NCBI GenBank assembly: GCA_035294465.1
Contig: DATGKW010000227.1
Location: forward strand, 16,917-80,916
Reading direction: 5' to 3'
Length of the DNA: 64,000 nt
Source of the DNA: Paraktedonobacter sp035294465
Lineage (GTDB): Bacteria > Chloroflexota > Ktedonobacteria > Ktedonobacterales > Ktedonobacteraceae
Shown: piece after piece, positions 52,445-62,800 of the stretch
Layout of the letters: each line of letters starts with the position of its first letter
Numbering within the stretch: position 1 is the stretch's first letter
The notes under the pieces: generated by a model
What the model was told of the DNA's origin: nothing
What the model saw: the letters and a program-made list of their open reading frames with translations, nothing else
Databases searched by the model: none
Made by a program: the position numbers and the translations under genes

Positions 52445-53398
52445 ATGACGCTACATCATGAGCAGCAGTTTTCTCGCGCAGACTGTCCTGTGGATCGGCT
52501 GGAGTGGTTTGTCAATGGCACACTCCCGGTCAGCGAGCAGGCTGCCGTCGAGGAGCATCTATCCTGGTGTACCTCCTGCCAGGCAGAGATCAGGAACTGG
52601 ACCGCGCTGCGCCAGGCTTTACAATCTGTGAGCGCGCAGACTCCTGAGCCGCGAGCCGATCTCTTTATGCTGATCGAACAGCAGCTTGACGCGCAGCCGG
52701 CAGTTATCTCCTGGTTTGGATTGCCTGGTCTGCTCCAGGCTGGTTGGTCCGCTCTGACAGTATGTGGGGAGCATTTGCGGGCGCAGGCTCGCCTGTTGCG
52801 TCGTGAACTCTTCTGGATGCCACTGGTCTTCGTACCTCTGGTCAGCTTGATCGTCTACTTGCCACCGTGGCGGCATTCGCCCGGCCCGGCAGCCCTCCTG
52901 GCCGCTTTGTTTACAGCGCTTGGCATGGCCTTTCTCTACGGTCAGGAGGTCGATCCCGCGCGCGAGATGACCCTGGTGACGCTGACCTCACCGCGCCTGG
53001 TGCTGGGGGTGCGCTGTTGCCTGGTTTTCGGCTACGACCTGCTGCTGAATTGCGGCCTGGTGCTGCCGTTTCTGGCCGTGCAGGGTATCATCATGCCGGC
53101 CTGGTTTCTGGCAAACTGGCTGGCTCCGCTCTGCTGCTTGAGCGCCATTGCCCTGCTGCTCAGCATACTGACGAATGCGAGCGCTGCCGTGCTGATTTGT
53201 CTCGCTCTCTGGGCGCTGCGCCTGTTTGGCGTTGTTCAGGGATTCTTGATTGGCGGTGGGCAACCTCTTCCGCAGGTACCTGTGCTGCAACAATATGAGA
53301 GTTTCTGGCACCAGGGGCTGCTGCTCTTTGCGGTCGCTGCCCTCGCCATCTTTCTAGCTTTTGTTCTTATTGAAAGAAAGGAGCGCTTTACTCGATGA
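52445..53398 (+). CDS. zinc-finger anti-sigma factor with large membrane domain
   Basis: Residues 1-60 carry the anti-sigma zinc motif HLSWCTSC (HxxxCxxC) with an upstream Cys in SRADCPVDRLEW. After a linker, residues 115-315 hold about six membrane helices. A GQEVDPAREMTLVTLTSPRL block, known from ABC-2-type membrane subunits, lies between helices. This gives a 317-residue protein larger than normal anti-sigmas. It probably holds the ECF factor at the membrane and also works with the permeases below. Its stop overlaps the next ATG by four bases. Confidence 0.85.
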   Translation: MTLHHEQQFSRADCPVDRLEWFVNGTLPVSEQAAVEEHLSWCTSCQAEIRNWTALRQALQSVSAQTPEPRADLFMLIEQQLDAQPAVISWFGLPGLLQAGWSALTVCGEHLRAQARLLRRELFWMPLVFVPLVSLIVYLPPWRHSPGPAALLAALFTALGMAFLYGQEVDPAREMTLVTLTSPRLVLGVRCCLVFGYDLLLNCGLVLPFLAVQGIIMPAWFLANWLAPLCCLSAIALLLSILTNASAAVLICLALWALRLFGVVQGFLIGGGQPLPQVPVLQQYESFWHQGLLLFAVAALAIFLAFVLIERKERFTR

Positions 53399-53496
53399 AT
53401 TCGCTTAGTCGCGCTGTATTCACTCTGCTGCTGGCCATGCTGGCTGCCTTTCTGTTGATCGTACTGTTCGGCAGAAAGGAGCGTCCTGCTCAATGA
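53395..53496 (+). CDS. 33-residue single-helix membrane peptide
   Basis: MNSLSRAVFTLLLAMLAAFL followed by LIVLFGRKERPAQ. It overlaps the anti-sigma stop (ATGA at 53395) and the next permease start (ATGA at 53493), so all three genes are translationally coupled. AGAAAGGAGCG lies upstream. One membrane helix with a basic C-terminus suggests a small subunit of the transporter. It is too short for automated gene calls. Confidence 0.7.
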   Translation: MNSLSRAVFTLLLAMLAAFLLIVLFGRKERPAQ

Positions 53497-54350
53497 TCGC
53501 TCTTCCACGTGTTATGCCGGGGCGTGGTCTGCTCGCGGCCGGAGGCCAGGTCTGGGCTACCATATGGGCCGAGCTTGCCATGCAATGGCGGCGTTGGGGA
53601 CTCTGGGTCGCCTTCGGCGTTGCCACCAGCCTGCTGTTCTTGCTCACCGTGCAGACTGCGGTTTATCTGCAGCATCCGCCTTCCACCTCGATGTATGTTC
53701 ACTTTTCACCGGAAGATCTGGACAACACTATGATCTATGGCGGCACTGCGTATGGCGTCATGTTCTATAGCCTGCTGGCTGCTCTGCTGGTCGTTGATCG
53801 CATGGGGCGGGATCAGCGCCTTGGCATGCGTGAACTGCAACGTGCTACTTCGCAGGGAACGCTGGGTTATGTCCTGGGCAAGTACCTTGGTAACATCGTA
53901 GCCATGCTGGTACCCATCTTTTTGGCGTATCTGCTTTGCGCGCTGGTGACGATTCTGTTAGGCTGGCCGGTGGCGCTGCTCTCGAAGTTTCTCCTGGTTT
54001 TTCTTCTCGTGTTTGTGCCCTCGACGCTTGTAGCGATGAATCTGGCGCTTCTGCTGGCGAGCTTCCTCCCGTTGCGCGTGGTCCAGGTTGGTTTTTCCCT
54101 GCTCTGGTTCGAGTTCAATATTGGCCCTGGCTGGCATGGGCTTGTCTTCTCCATCTTTAATCCAAATGGCGCCTATGTCTATCCGGTACTTACACCCGTC
54201 CCGGATATGCAGTCCGTTGACCCAAATTTTCATACATCGGCGCATCTGGCGCTGCTCAATATTCTAGTACTGCTCCTGAGCGCCGTACTCGCGTTTTTTC
54301 TGACCTGGGTGGGCCTGGCTTTCCAACGGCAGCGCGAGGAGGGAGCGTAA
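53493..54350 (+). CDS. ABC-2-type transporter permease 1
   Basis: A 285-residue membrane protein with six predicted helices. After the N-terminal helix an extracytoplasmic loop (HPPSTSMYVHFSPEDLDN) precedes YGVMFYSLLAALLVVDRMGR and QRLGMRELQRATSQGTLGY, typical of ABC-2 permeases in export systems. ATG overlaps the preceding stop (ATGA). It acts with permease 2 and the ATPase. The exported substrate is unknown. Confidence 0.85.
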   Translation: MIALPRVMPGRGLLAAGGQVWATIWAELAMQWRRWGLWVAFGVATSLLFLLTVQTAVYLQHPPSTSMYVHFSPEDLDNTMIYGGTAYGVMFYSLLAALLVVDRMGRDQRLGMRELQRATSQGTLGYVLGKYLGNIVAMLVPIFLAYLLCALVTILLGWPVALLSKFLLVFLLVFVPSTLVAMNLALLLASFLPLRVVQVGFSLLWFEFNIGPGWHGLVFSIFNPNGAYVYPVLTPVPDMQSVDPNFHTSAHLALLNILVLLLSAVLAFFLTWVGLAFQRQREEGA

Positions 54351-54351
54351 G

Positions 54352-55134
54352 ATGCAAACCGGTGAGAGAAGCACGGAAAGAAACAAAGTATTGCTGCAAT
54401 ACGCCCCAGTGGCAAACTCGCGCCGTCTGCCCTTACGTGAAGCCGCGCTGCTGCTCCTCTATCATTTGCGCCTGCTCAACTGGTGGCTCTTTCTGCTGAC
54501 CTGGCTGGCCTTTCTGGCGACTGGCCTGCTGACCTGGTTGCAACTGCACCTTGGCGGCGCGCAAGGTGCCGGCAACGCGCTCGGCCTGGCCCGCTTTGTG
54601 CTGGAATCGGTCTCTGGACTATTCGCGGGCATGCTGGCCAGCTCGCTCGTGGTGAGCGATCCATCGTTGGAAGTGAGCATGGCAACGCGTCAAGGAGTGT
54701 ATAGCGTCGTGGGCTGGCGGGCTGTCCTGACCTTTGTGCTCCTGTTCTGCTGCTCCGTGCTCTACCTGGCCTGGTCGCTGAACGGCGGAGTTAACTACGC
54801 TAATCAGCAGGCTCCGCTCGCGCTCTTGCTGCTCTGGCTGGCGCCGGTGCTGTTGATGGGCGCGTTGGGGCTGTTCGCCGCGCTGGCTACGCGTAACGCC
54901 GCGCTTGGTATGCTCATCGCAGTGCTGCCTCTGGCCGGCGCTCACTTCCTCCACGGCTACCTGATCCCCATCGCGTGGACGCATCCGTTTTTTCTGCCAT
55001 ATACCTCGTGGAACGCGAACGCCTCGGACTGGTGGACGAATCGCCTATCCTTGCTTTTAATTGCACTGGCCCTGGTAGCCTGTAACTGGTGGTGGCTTGG
55101 AGACGAAGAGCGTCTGCTGAACGATGCGCGCTGA
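54352..55134 (+). CDS. ABC-2-type transporter permease 2
   Basis: A 260-residue protein with six predicted helices (LLNWWLFLLTWLAFLATGLL first; LLLIALALVACNWWWLG last). VSDPSLEVSMATRQGVYSVV corresponds to the cytoplasmic coupling region. It starts 1 bp after permease 1, with GAGGGAG just before. It probably pairs with permease 1 as a heterodimeric channel. Confidence 0.82.
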   Translation: MQTGERSTERNKVLLQYAPVANSRRLPLREAALLLLYHLRLLNWWLFLLTWLAFLATGLLTWLQLHLGGAQGAGNALGLARFVLESVSGLFAGMLASSLVVSDPSLEVSMATRQGVYSVVGWRAVLTFVLLFCCSVLYLAWSLNGGVNYANQQAPLALLLLWLAPVLLMGALGLFAALATRNAALGMLIAVLPLAGAHFLHGYLIPIAWTHPFFLPYTSWNANASDWWTNRLSLLLIALALVACNWWWLGDEERLLNDAR

Positions 55135-55164
55135 TGATTCTATCGATGAGAAAGAGAAACCATA

Positions 55165-56085
55165 ATGACTATTACGATTGAACACGTGACAAAACGATAT
55201 GGCTCACACGAGGCTTTGAGGGGAATAGACCTGCGCATTGAACACGGCATGTTTGGTCTGCTCGGCCCCAATGGCGCTGGGAAAACAACGCTACTGCGTA
55301 TTCTGGCCACGCTGCTGCGTCCCACCAGCGGACGCGTAGTGGTGGGTACCGCCGATCTGAGCCAGGGCCGGCAGCGCAAGGCTGTGCGCGCTCACCTGGG
55401 CTATCTGCCCCAGGAATTGGGCCTCTACCCGGACCTGAGCGGGCGCGAGTTCCTTGACTACATGGGTTTGCTCAAGTGCCTGTATGATCGCGGCGCACGC
55501 CGCCAGCAAATTGCGGCGCTGCTCGATGTAGTGAGCCTGAGCGGGGAGGCTGAGCGCAAGATCAAAACCTATTCGGGTGGTATGAAGCGCCGGCTGGGCA
55601 TCGCGCAGGCGCTGCTGGGCAATCCCCAGGTGCTCGTCATTGACGAACCAACCGCTGGCCTTGATCCCGAAGAGCGTATTCGCCTGCGTACCCTCCTGGC
55701 TCACCTGGCCGAGGACCGCGTCGTTATCCTCTCTACCCACGTAGTTGAAGATATCAGCCAGACCTGCGAGCGCCTGGCGGTGCTCGATCGCGGGCGACTG
55801 ATCTTCGACGGCCTCACGCGCCAGCTCATCGAGTTTGCTACTGGCCACGCCTGGCAGTTCATCGCCCCGCCGTCTTACGCGCCGCCCGAGGAACTGAGCG
55901 TGATTTCAGCGCTTCCGCATCGAGAAGGGACGCTCTATCATGTGGTTGGGCCGGAGCCACGAGGTTTCGTGCAACAGGTCCAGCCCTTGCAGCCGACTCT
56001 GGAAGATGGCTATGTCTGGCTGCGCAAACTCTCGGCGCAGAACGGCGCAGCGACCTTCACTCCTGCAAGGCCGAATTTCAGCTAA
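55165..56085 (+). CDS. ABC transporter ATPase
   Basis: A 306-residue ATPase: Walker A GPNGAGKTTLL, Q loop GYLPQELGLYPDLSG, signature YSGGMKRRLGIAQALL, Walker B VLVIDEPTAGLDPEE and the His switch STHVVED. The C-terminal 80 residues are a less conserved regulatory part. It powers the two permeases and ends with an 8-bp convergent overlap with the phosphatase gene. Operon layout suggests export of an envelope-active or toxic compound under ECF control. Confidence 0.95.
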   Translation: MTITIEHVTKRYGSHEALRGIDLRIEHGMFGLLGPNGAGKTTLLRILATLLRPTSGRVVVGTADLSQGRQRKAVRAHLGYLPQELGLYPDLSGREFLDYMGLLKCLYDRGARRQQIAALLDVVSLSGEAERKIKTYSGGMKRRLGIAQALLGNPQVLVIDEPTAGLDPEERIRLRTLLAHLAEDRVVILSTHVVEDISQTCERLAVLDRGRLIFDGLTRQLIEFATGHAWQFIAPPSYAPPEELSVISALPHREGTLYHVVGPEPRGFVQQVQPLQPTLEDGYVWLRKLSAQNGAATFTPARPNFS

Positions 56086-56875
56086 GCGTTGGCGCAAGAG
56101 AGTAAATGAAGCCGGGGCCGCCCAGATACATCCCGCCATCGACGTTGATGCACTGGTCGCCGGAGTAGATTAGCGGGGTGGTAATCTCTCTGGCGGCGCG
56201 GCGGGTGAAAGTACTGATCGGGGTATGGCCGTGAATAAGCTGCTGCCCGTTGTAGACCGAGAGGAAACGGCGCGCGAAGTTCTTGCCGATTTCGCCGTTG
56301 GCAAAGGCGCCACGGCGTGCGAATTCCTCCAACAGTTCCTCCCAATCCAGAGCATCTTCCTTTCTCAAGATCGTTCTGATCGAGTCGTTGACCTCGTCTA
56401 CCGAGCGCCCGTAGCGCAGGTAGAGCGGCGCGTCAGCATGCAGCAGCAACTGTTGGCCAACCAGAGCCATAGCCGGCAAGTGGGCGAGCCAGTCCAGATG
56501 CTGCATCGTCAGGCGGGCCAGGTCTTTGCGATCACCGCCGTTGCGCCGCCAACGGGTGATAAAGCTACTGCTCAAACCGGTGGAGCGCCGGCCAAAGCGG
56601 TAGGCTGCCAGCAGCAGCAGCTCGTGGTTGCCTAGCAGGCAGCCCACCTGTCCTCCCGCCTGGGCGGCTTCGGCTTGCAGGCGCATAACCAGATCGAGGA
56701 CCGCTATGCTTTCTGGACCACGATCAACCAGGTCGCCGATCAACCAGAGGGTAGCGTTGCCGCCTTTCCAGGCCAGATGCTCATCGACCAGATGCGCCTC
56801 GTGCAGCAGCTTGCCGAGCTTTTTGAATTGTCCATGCACATCGCCAATGATGTAGATCGTTTCTTGTGTCTGCAT
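56078..56875 (-). CDS. PPP-family serine/threonine protein phosphatase
   Basis: A 265-residue metallophosphoesterase with the three PPP signatures GDVHG, GDLVDRG and GNHE, plus the later metal ligands LLLHAD and IHGHTP. It removes phosphate from Ser/Thr or from small nucleotides. ATG 56875 puts IYIIGDVHG near the N-terminus; an in-frame start at 56965 lacks family resemblance. Together with the kinase at 50654 it could form a reversible switch around the ECF-ABC operon; this is inference. Confidence 0.9.
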   Translation of the reverse strand: MQTQETIYIIGDVHGQFKKLGKLLHEAHLVDEHLAWKGGNATLWLIGDLVDRGPESIAVLDLVMRLQAEAAQAGGQVGCLLGNHELLLLAAYRFGRRSTGLSSSFITRWRRNGGDRKDLARLTMQHLDWLAHLPAMALVGQQLLLHADAPLYLRYGRSVDEVNDSIRTILRKEDALDWEELLEEFARRGAFANGEIGKNFARRFLSVYNGQQLIHGHTPISTFTRRAAREITTPLIYSGDQCINVDGGMYLGGPGFIYSLAPTLS

Positions 56876-57016
56876 GTAAGAGAGTCTTTCTTCTGGGCGA
56901 AGTTCTCTTCTGGAGAGAACCGCTCGAACATGCGAGTAGCCGGCGACATTGCCGGCCAATCGCACGAGGTTAAAGAGAAACAGCAGGAACGATACGGGTT
57001 GTTGTCTGAGCGAAGC

Positions 57017-58579
57017 TCAATCGGCAGTAACGGCCGCTGTGCCACCAGCGCTGGCCAGCTTCTCTTTGTGGTCCTCCGCATGGAAGATGGGTTCTCCTGT
57101 GATCGCTTTGCGGATGAAGAGAGAGCCGAAGCCGATCACCAGCCAGAACAGGCTGAAGGCAATCGCGATCAGTGTATCAGTTGTAATGGAAGGTCCCTGC
57201 GTTGCGGTATCGTAGTAGGACACGCCGATCAACATCAGGATATTCATCACAGCTCCCAGCACCGGAGCAACGATGGTCGAGAACCAGTGACGCCCTTTTA
57301 CTCCGATAAAGGCCAGGACACAAATGATACAGGTCATTCCGTAGAGCAGGAACGTCCCAATGTTGGAAACGAGTGTCACCTGGGTCAGCGTGTTGATATT
57401 GAGCACACCGTAAGAGCCGATCAAGGCCGAGATGGTTGCCAGGACGATCACAGCGACGTGTGGAGTGCGGAATTTACCGTGCAGAAATCCAAAGACGACG
57501 GGCATCTCCTTGTCTTTGCCCATGGCGTAAGTCACACGTACACCGGTATTCAGGCAGGAGAGCGAAGTGCCGATCAGAGCGACTACCACCGTACAGGCCA
57601 GGATTACCGCGAATGCCAGACCATTGCCGCCTAGCACCGCGTCGCCGATCTGCTTAGCAATGTCTCCAATTGGAGCGCCAGAGGCGTACGCTCCGGCAAA
57701 ACCTTTGCCGCCTGCTGACCAGGTGGTGCTGGTATTGATGACAAAGTTGGCAGCGAAGTACTCGATAAAGTAGAAGATGACTGCCTGGATAACCAGAGAG
57801 AGCAGCACCCCGCGTGGAATATCTCGCCCAGGATTTTTGGCTTCGGCAGCCAGGGCTGTTGCAGACTCGAAACCGACCACCAGCAGAATGGCGATGGTTG
57901 ACTGGAAGACCAGGCCGCCCATGTCGTGGGGAATAATCACACTCAGGGCATTTGGATGAAGGTATTGAATATGGGGGTGCTGAATACGAAAGATAATGGC
58001 GACAATCGAAAACGAGAGCAGGGCTACGATCTGGATTGTATTGATAATGATGTTCGCAAGCGTGGCACCCTGTACTCCCATATACGCAATGCCGCCGACA
58101 ATAGCGGCGAAGACGATGCAGACCAGCACTTCTTGCCAGGCTGCGCCAAAGCTAGGCACAAAGGTCTGAATGATGTACGTGATCACCAGGCCCATGAAAG
58201 CTACCATCACTCCAGGATAGACCCAGTAATACAGGTGCGAGGCCCAGCCGACCAGAAATTTGGCGAAGCGCGCCCACTTAAAATGACGATGTTCCTCTTG
58301 TTGGAGAACAGCCGCTTCCGCGTAGTAATACGAACTGCCGGCACCTCCTTCAGGATAGCGCTTAGAGAGGCTGGCGTAGGCGACTGCGGTCAACATCGCG
58401 ATGGCGGTGGCAATAAAAACCGAGAACCACATATTCATAGCTGAATTAGGTGCAGACTGCGCTTCATAGGTGGTCCAGAGGAAGGCTCCGGGCGCGATCA
58501 GCGCCATGGCGTTGATGGTGACGCCGGTGAGGCCCAATGTGGGCTTCATGGTGACTTCGGAAGGGCTTGTAGATGCCAT
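57017..58579 (-). CDS. APC-superfamily amino-acid permease
   Basis: A 520-residue transporter with 12 predicted helices and the APC opening GLTGVTINAMALIAPGAFLW, followed by YPEGGAGSSYYYAEAAV and VGFESATALAAEAKNPGRDI. It probably takes up or exchanges amino acids or amines; the substrate is not evident. A phased series of CTCAA boxes upstream matches the repeats before the KimA-like and kdp genes. The C-terminal tail is short and acidic, then Ala-rich. Confidence 0.88.
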   Translation of the reverse strand: MASTSPSEVTMKPTLGLTGVTINAMALIAPGAFLWTTYEAQSAPNSAMNMWFSVFIATAIAMLTAVAYASLSKRYPEGGAGSSYYYAEAAVLQQEEHRHFKWARFAKFLVGWASHLYYWVYPGVMVAFMGLVITYIIQTFVPSFGAAWQEVLVCIVFAAIVGGIAYMGVQGATLANIIINTIQIVALLSFSIVAIIFRIQHPHIQYLHPNALSVIIPHDMGGLVFQSTIAILLVVGFESATALAAEAKNPGRDIPRGVLLSLVIQAVIFYFIEYFAANFVINTSTTWSAGGKGFAGAYASGAPIGDIAKQIGDAVLGGNGLAFAVILACTVVVALIGTSLSCLNTGVRVTYAMGKDKEMPVVFGFLHGKFRTPHVAVIVLATISALIGSYGVLNINTLTQVTLVSNIGTFLLYGMTCIICVLAFIGVKGRHWFSTIVAPVLGAVMNILMLIGVSYYDTATQGPSITTDTLIAIAFSLFWLVIGFGSLFIRKAITGEPIFHAEDHKEKLASAGGTAAVTAD

Positions 58580-58899
58580 AGAATGACTCCCCTTTTCTCG
58601 TTTGAGACGAAACGAACTGCTCTGGCATCGTTACCATGAAAATGGCTCTCCTAGCCCCGCAGAGGAGAAATAGCGCACACGCCGCACTATCCGACTCCAA
58701 TCCCTCTAGGCCAAGTATAAACAACCGGCCTTGCCCAATGGTACTGTGAATTCGTCAGAAATCCGCCCTCTCATTTTGTGCAGATCGCATAAAAGGAAAT
58801 GATGAGGCGGCTGCTTCCTGGTGTTTTCGTCTTCGCTTGCTGGCGGTTCACGCAGCAGAAGTGAACGGGAAAAGGGTTGAGCCGAAAATCAGATGCATC

Positions 58900-58969
58900 C
58901 TCAAAATTCGCTCAAGATTATGGGACTTATACTCAATAGTTACACATAAATTCTCAGGAATTTCTCAAA
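58900..58969 (-). promoter_or_regulatory. phased array of five CTCAA boxes
   Basis: Plus-strand CTCAAA 58900, CTCAAG 58911, CTCAAT 58932, CTCAGG 58953 and CTCAAA 58964: spacings 11, 21, 21 and 11 bp, all on one face of the helix. Read on the minus strand, towards the APC gene, the first pair is TTTTTTGAG-N6-CTGAG. The motif matches the 11-bp CTTGAG repeats at 36623 and 50024. Confidence 0.45.
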
Positions 58970-59134
58970 AAACCTATTTTGTACATTTTATATAAAACAT
59001 CCAGAGAAATTTATGCTAAGTTATCCATAACGTTTTCCTTGCGGGATTTTTATACTTTCCAGTAAAGGGAACCAAACGAACGAACCGCGACGACGCCTCA
59101 GACTCTATCAATGACGATAGGCTCGATCCCTTTT

Positions 59135-59180
59135 GAGAGACAAATGGGCGCTTCCCCCCTTTTCGCGCCAGTTGTCTCTC
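59135..59180 (+). terminator. hairpin with 9-bp outer stem
   Basis: GAGAGACAA (59135-59143) pairs with TTGTCTCTC (59172-59180), and TGGGCGC with GCGCCA inside. A moderately T-rich tail follows. No gene ends nearby on the plus strand. Confidence 0.4.
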
Positions 59181-59369
59181 TTGTAATCTTTCTGCATGTA
59201 TCTTCACTCTGTATCTATGCATATTGCCCATATATTGATAGATTTTGGCGCTAGATGGATGGATAATCCTTTTCCATGCCGAAAAAACAGACTGCTATTA
59301 GCACAGAAATTGTGCAAAATAGACGAAGACCTGACTGACAAGATTGGTTATTTTGGCAGTGGTAATCAA

Positions 59370-59402
59370 GGCGTCTGATCTTCTATACTCTTTTCAGACG
59401 CC
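59370..59402. other. hairpin GGCGTCTGA / TCAGACGCC
   Basis: Perfect 9-bp stem with a 15-base loop, about 410 bp before gltB. There is no T tract. It may be part of the gltB leader or an unrelated element. Confidence 0.4.
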
Positions 59403-59437
59403 AAATCTGGTGGTGATAACTCCATACGAACGGGGAA

Positions 59438-59481
59438 AACGAGCAGGGATAGCCGGGTGGTCACGGCTACCTCTGCTCGTT
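59438..59481 (+). other. 18-bp imperfect hairpin upstream of gltB
   Basis: AACGAGCAGGGATAGCCG pairs with 59464-59481 with one mismatch and one GU pair; the loop is GGTGGTCA. It is strong enough to act as an attenuator or terminator, but no long T run follows and it lies upstream of the TATAAT candidate. Confidence 0.4.
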
Positions 59482-59810
59482 CCGTTGCGTTTCTGTGCAT
59501 TTTGCCCTTGCGGAAGATCTGACGGGTATGCTACACTTTTCCGCAAGGAACGCTGCCTGTTTCTTTCGAGTTATGATGCTCCCCAGGATACGATGCCGCC
59601 CCCCATTTTACCGTTGCATACCTTTGGTCTATTTTGTGCAGCGTGTTCTATATAATATTTACCAATGAATCCGGTGAACGCCGTCAGGTTGCCGGAAGTT
59701 TACTGGCTCCAATGCAGGTGCCTCCCTACAATCGATTCCTGACCAGGATAGTGTGCTGGCCAGTCTTGATTTTCACGCGCTTGCTGTTTTTTTAGGGAGG
59801 GAAATGTATT

Positions 59811-62800
59811 ATGCATACTTTTTCAACTAGCTCGACCAGGGATAAGCAGTATCCCCTCTACGAGGCTCGTTGGGAGCACGATGCCTGCGGTACAGGTTTT
59901 CTGGCCGATGTTTCCGGCGCTTCCAGTCATGTAGTGATTGAGCAGGCCCTGGTTGCTCTGACCAATCTAACACATCGCGGCGCCCAGGATGCCGATGCTG
60001 AAACGAGCGATGGATCAGGCTTGCTGACCGCGATCCCCCGTGAACTGCTTTGCGCTGAACTTCAGGACCAGCGGATTTCTCTGGCCAGTCCCGAAGATCT
60101 GGCTGTTGGGATGCTCTTTTTGCCATCTGCAAGTACGAGTCTTAAAGCGTATTTTCAGGCGCGGCGGGTGATTGAGCAGGTACTGGACACATTGCATATT
60201 CCGCTCTTGACCTGGCGCGACCCGCCTTTTGATCTCTCCGTTGCTGGAACACGCGCGCGCGCTTCAATGCCCACGATTACTCAGGTGTTGCTGGCTCGCC
60301 CTCAGGAGCTTTCTGCTGACGAATACGAACGCTCCCTTTATCACGCGCGCCGCCTGATTGAGAAGCGCTGGCAGGAGGCTGGACTGGCTGATGGGTATAT
60401 TGCTTCGTTCTCTTCGCGCACCATCGTTTACAAGGGCTTGCTAGCCCCGTCCGAACTGGCAAGGTTCTATCTCGATCTGGTCGACGAGCGTTATGCCAGT
60501 TCATTCGCGATTTTTCACCAGCGCTATAGTACCAATACCTTCCCGGCCTGGCCGCTGGCTCAGCCGATGCGCTACCTGGCGCACAATGGCGAGATAAACA
60601 CTATTCAAGGCAATTGCCACTGGATGCGGGCCCGCGAGCGTTCGCTGGCCTCACCTCTTTGGGGTGATCGCTTGTCCGATTTGCTGCCTGTCGTTCAAGC
60701 GGACAGCAGTGATTCCGGTCGGTTAGATAACGCGCTCGAACTCCTGGCGCTTTCGGGCCGCGATGTGCTGCATAGTATGCAGATGTTGATTCCGCCGGCC
60801 TGGGAGCAGGATCGGGAGCTTTCCCAGGAGGAGCGGGCCTGGTGTGAGTATCACGCTTGCTGTATGGAGCCGTGGGACGGTCCCGCGGCGTTAATCTTCG
60901 GCGATGGGCGCTATGTTGGCGCTGCCCTTGATCGCAATGGCCTGCGCCCACTGCGTTATACGCTCACCTCTCACGGCTTGTTGATTGTGGCTTCCGAGGC
61001 CGGCGTGCTTGCCTGCGATCCCTCCGAGGTCGTAGAGCGTGGTCGTCTGGGTCCCGGCGAGATGCTGGCCGTTGATCTTGAGCAGGGCGTGCTCCTGCGC
61101 AATGCGACGATCAAGCGCCGGCTTGCTGAGCGGCAGCCCTATCAACAATGGCTGGATACTCACCTGATGCGCCTGTCAGACCTCTCTGCGACTCTGCCTT
61201 CCTCTTTGCCTGCTTCTCCATCTGGCGATGCTCTTTTCCGACAACAGCAGCTCTTTGGCTACACGCACGAGGATATAGAGTTTGTGCTGCGTCCTATGCT
61301 GACCGATGTGAAGGAGCCAACCTGGAGTATGGGCGATGATGCGCCTCTGGCCGCCCTTTCGACTCGCTCGCGCTCCTTTGCCGATTACTTCCATCAGCGC
61401 TTCGCCCAGGTGACGAATCCTCCGATTGATCCACTGCGCGAAGAATGCGTTATGTCGCTCGATTGCTACCTGGGTCGCCGCCTCAGCATCTTGACCGAAA
61501 CTCCGCTGCATGCTCGCCAGATCCATCTTGAGACGCCGTTGCTGACCGAGGCGCAGCTGGAGGCGCTCTGCCAGCTCAGACGCGATGGATATGGTACGCG
61601 GGTGCTCGACGTTTCTTTCTCCCGTGCCGGCGGTCCAGAGGCGCTGGTTGAAACGCTTGACCGGCTGGAGGAGGAAGCTGTGAGCGCGGCTCTAGATAAT
61701 GTCGCGTTTCTCGTCCTCAGCGACCGCCAGGCCAGCCTGGATAATCCTCCGGTTCCGATGCTGCTCGCTGTGGGCGCGGTTCACCAGGCTCTGATTCGTC
61801 GTGGCTTGCGCGATTATACTTCGCTGATCTGCGAGACCGGCTGGGCTGTAGATGTTCATCAGGTTGCGCTGCTGCTGGGCTATGGAGCCGAAGCTCTTGT
61901 TCCCTACCTGGCTCTGGCAAGCGTGAGAGCGCTGGCCGGGCAGCGCAAGCTGGAAGAGATCACGGCGGAGCAGGCTGTGGAGCGGTATATCCATGTGATT
62001 GAAGGCGGCTTGCACAAGATTATGGCGCGCATGGGCATTTCTACGTTGCGCAACATCATCGCTGCCGGGCTGTTTGAAATCTTTGGTCTGGATCAAACGG
62101 TGCTTGATCGCTGCTTCGCCGGCTCGGCTGCTCATCCAGGCAATGTCACCTTTATCCAGATCGCCGAGCAGGTTCTGGCCTGGGTTGAGCCGCTGGCCCG
62201 TCAGGTATTGGAGATGCCCGTAGAGAGGCCGCAAGCGGGCGAGAGCCGGCGCAAACTGACTGATATTGGCCGCTACCGTTTTCGTCGAGATGGCGAGTAT
62301 CACGCATTTCAGCCGCTGGTGGTACGTGCGCTGCAAAAGGCCGCGCGAAGTGGTAGCCGCGAGGACTATCAGAATTTCACCGAGCTGGTCTATTCGCGCC
62401 CGCCAACGGTTTTGCGCGATCTGCTCACGTTTAAGCCTCGCGACCCTGTGCCGATAGACCAGGTTGAGCCGATGGAGTCGATTCGCGCGCGTTTTGTTAT
62501 CTCCGCCATGTCGATAGGAGCGCTCAGCCCGGAGACTCATCGCACGATTGCCGCAGCTATGAACAGCATTGGTGGGCGCAACAATACCGGGGAAGGCGGC
62601 GAAGATCCTGCCTGGTATTCCGAAACGATGAATGGTTTTCCGGTCAGCAGTAAGATCAAGCAGGTGGCCTCGGCGCGCTTCGGCGTGACTGCTGAATACC
62701 TGGTGCGCGCCGAGGAACTGGAGATCAAGATGGCGCAGGGTTCCAAACCAGGCGAGGGAGGTCAGCTTCCTCCCGCCAAGGTGACGCCTTTTATTGCGCG

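Larger units (their letters stand above)
58580..59810. other. 1.2-kb intergenic region with operators and hairpins
   Basis: Between the divergent APC permease and gltB. Besides the box array and hairpins listed separately, an AT-rich stretch (58915-59060) contains no credible ORF. A TATAAT box at 59651-59656 is the best -10 candidate for gltB, about 155 bp before its start, without a clear -35. Confidence 0.5.
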
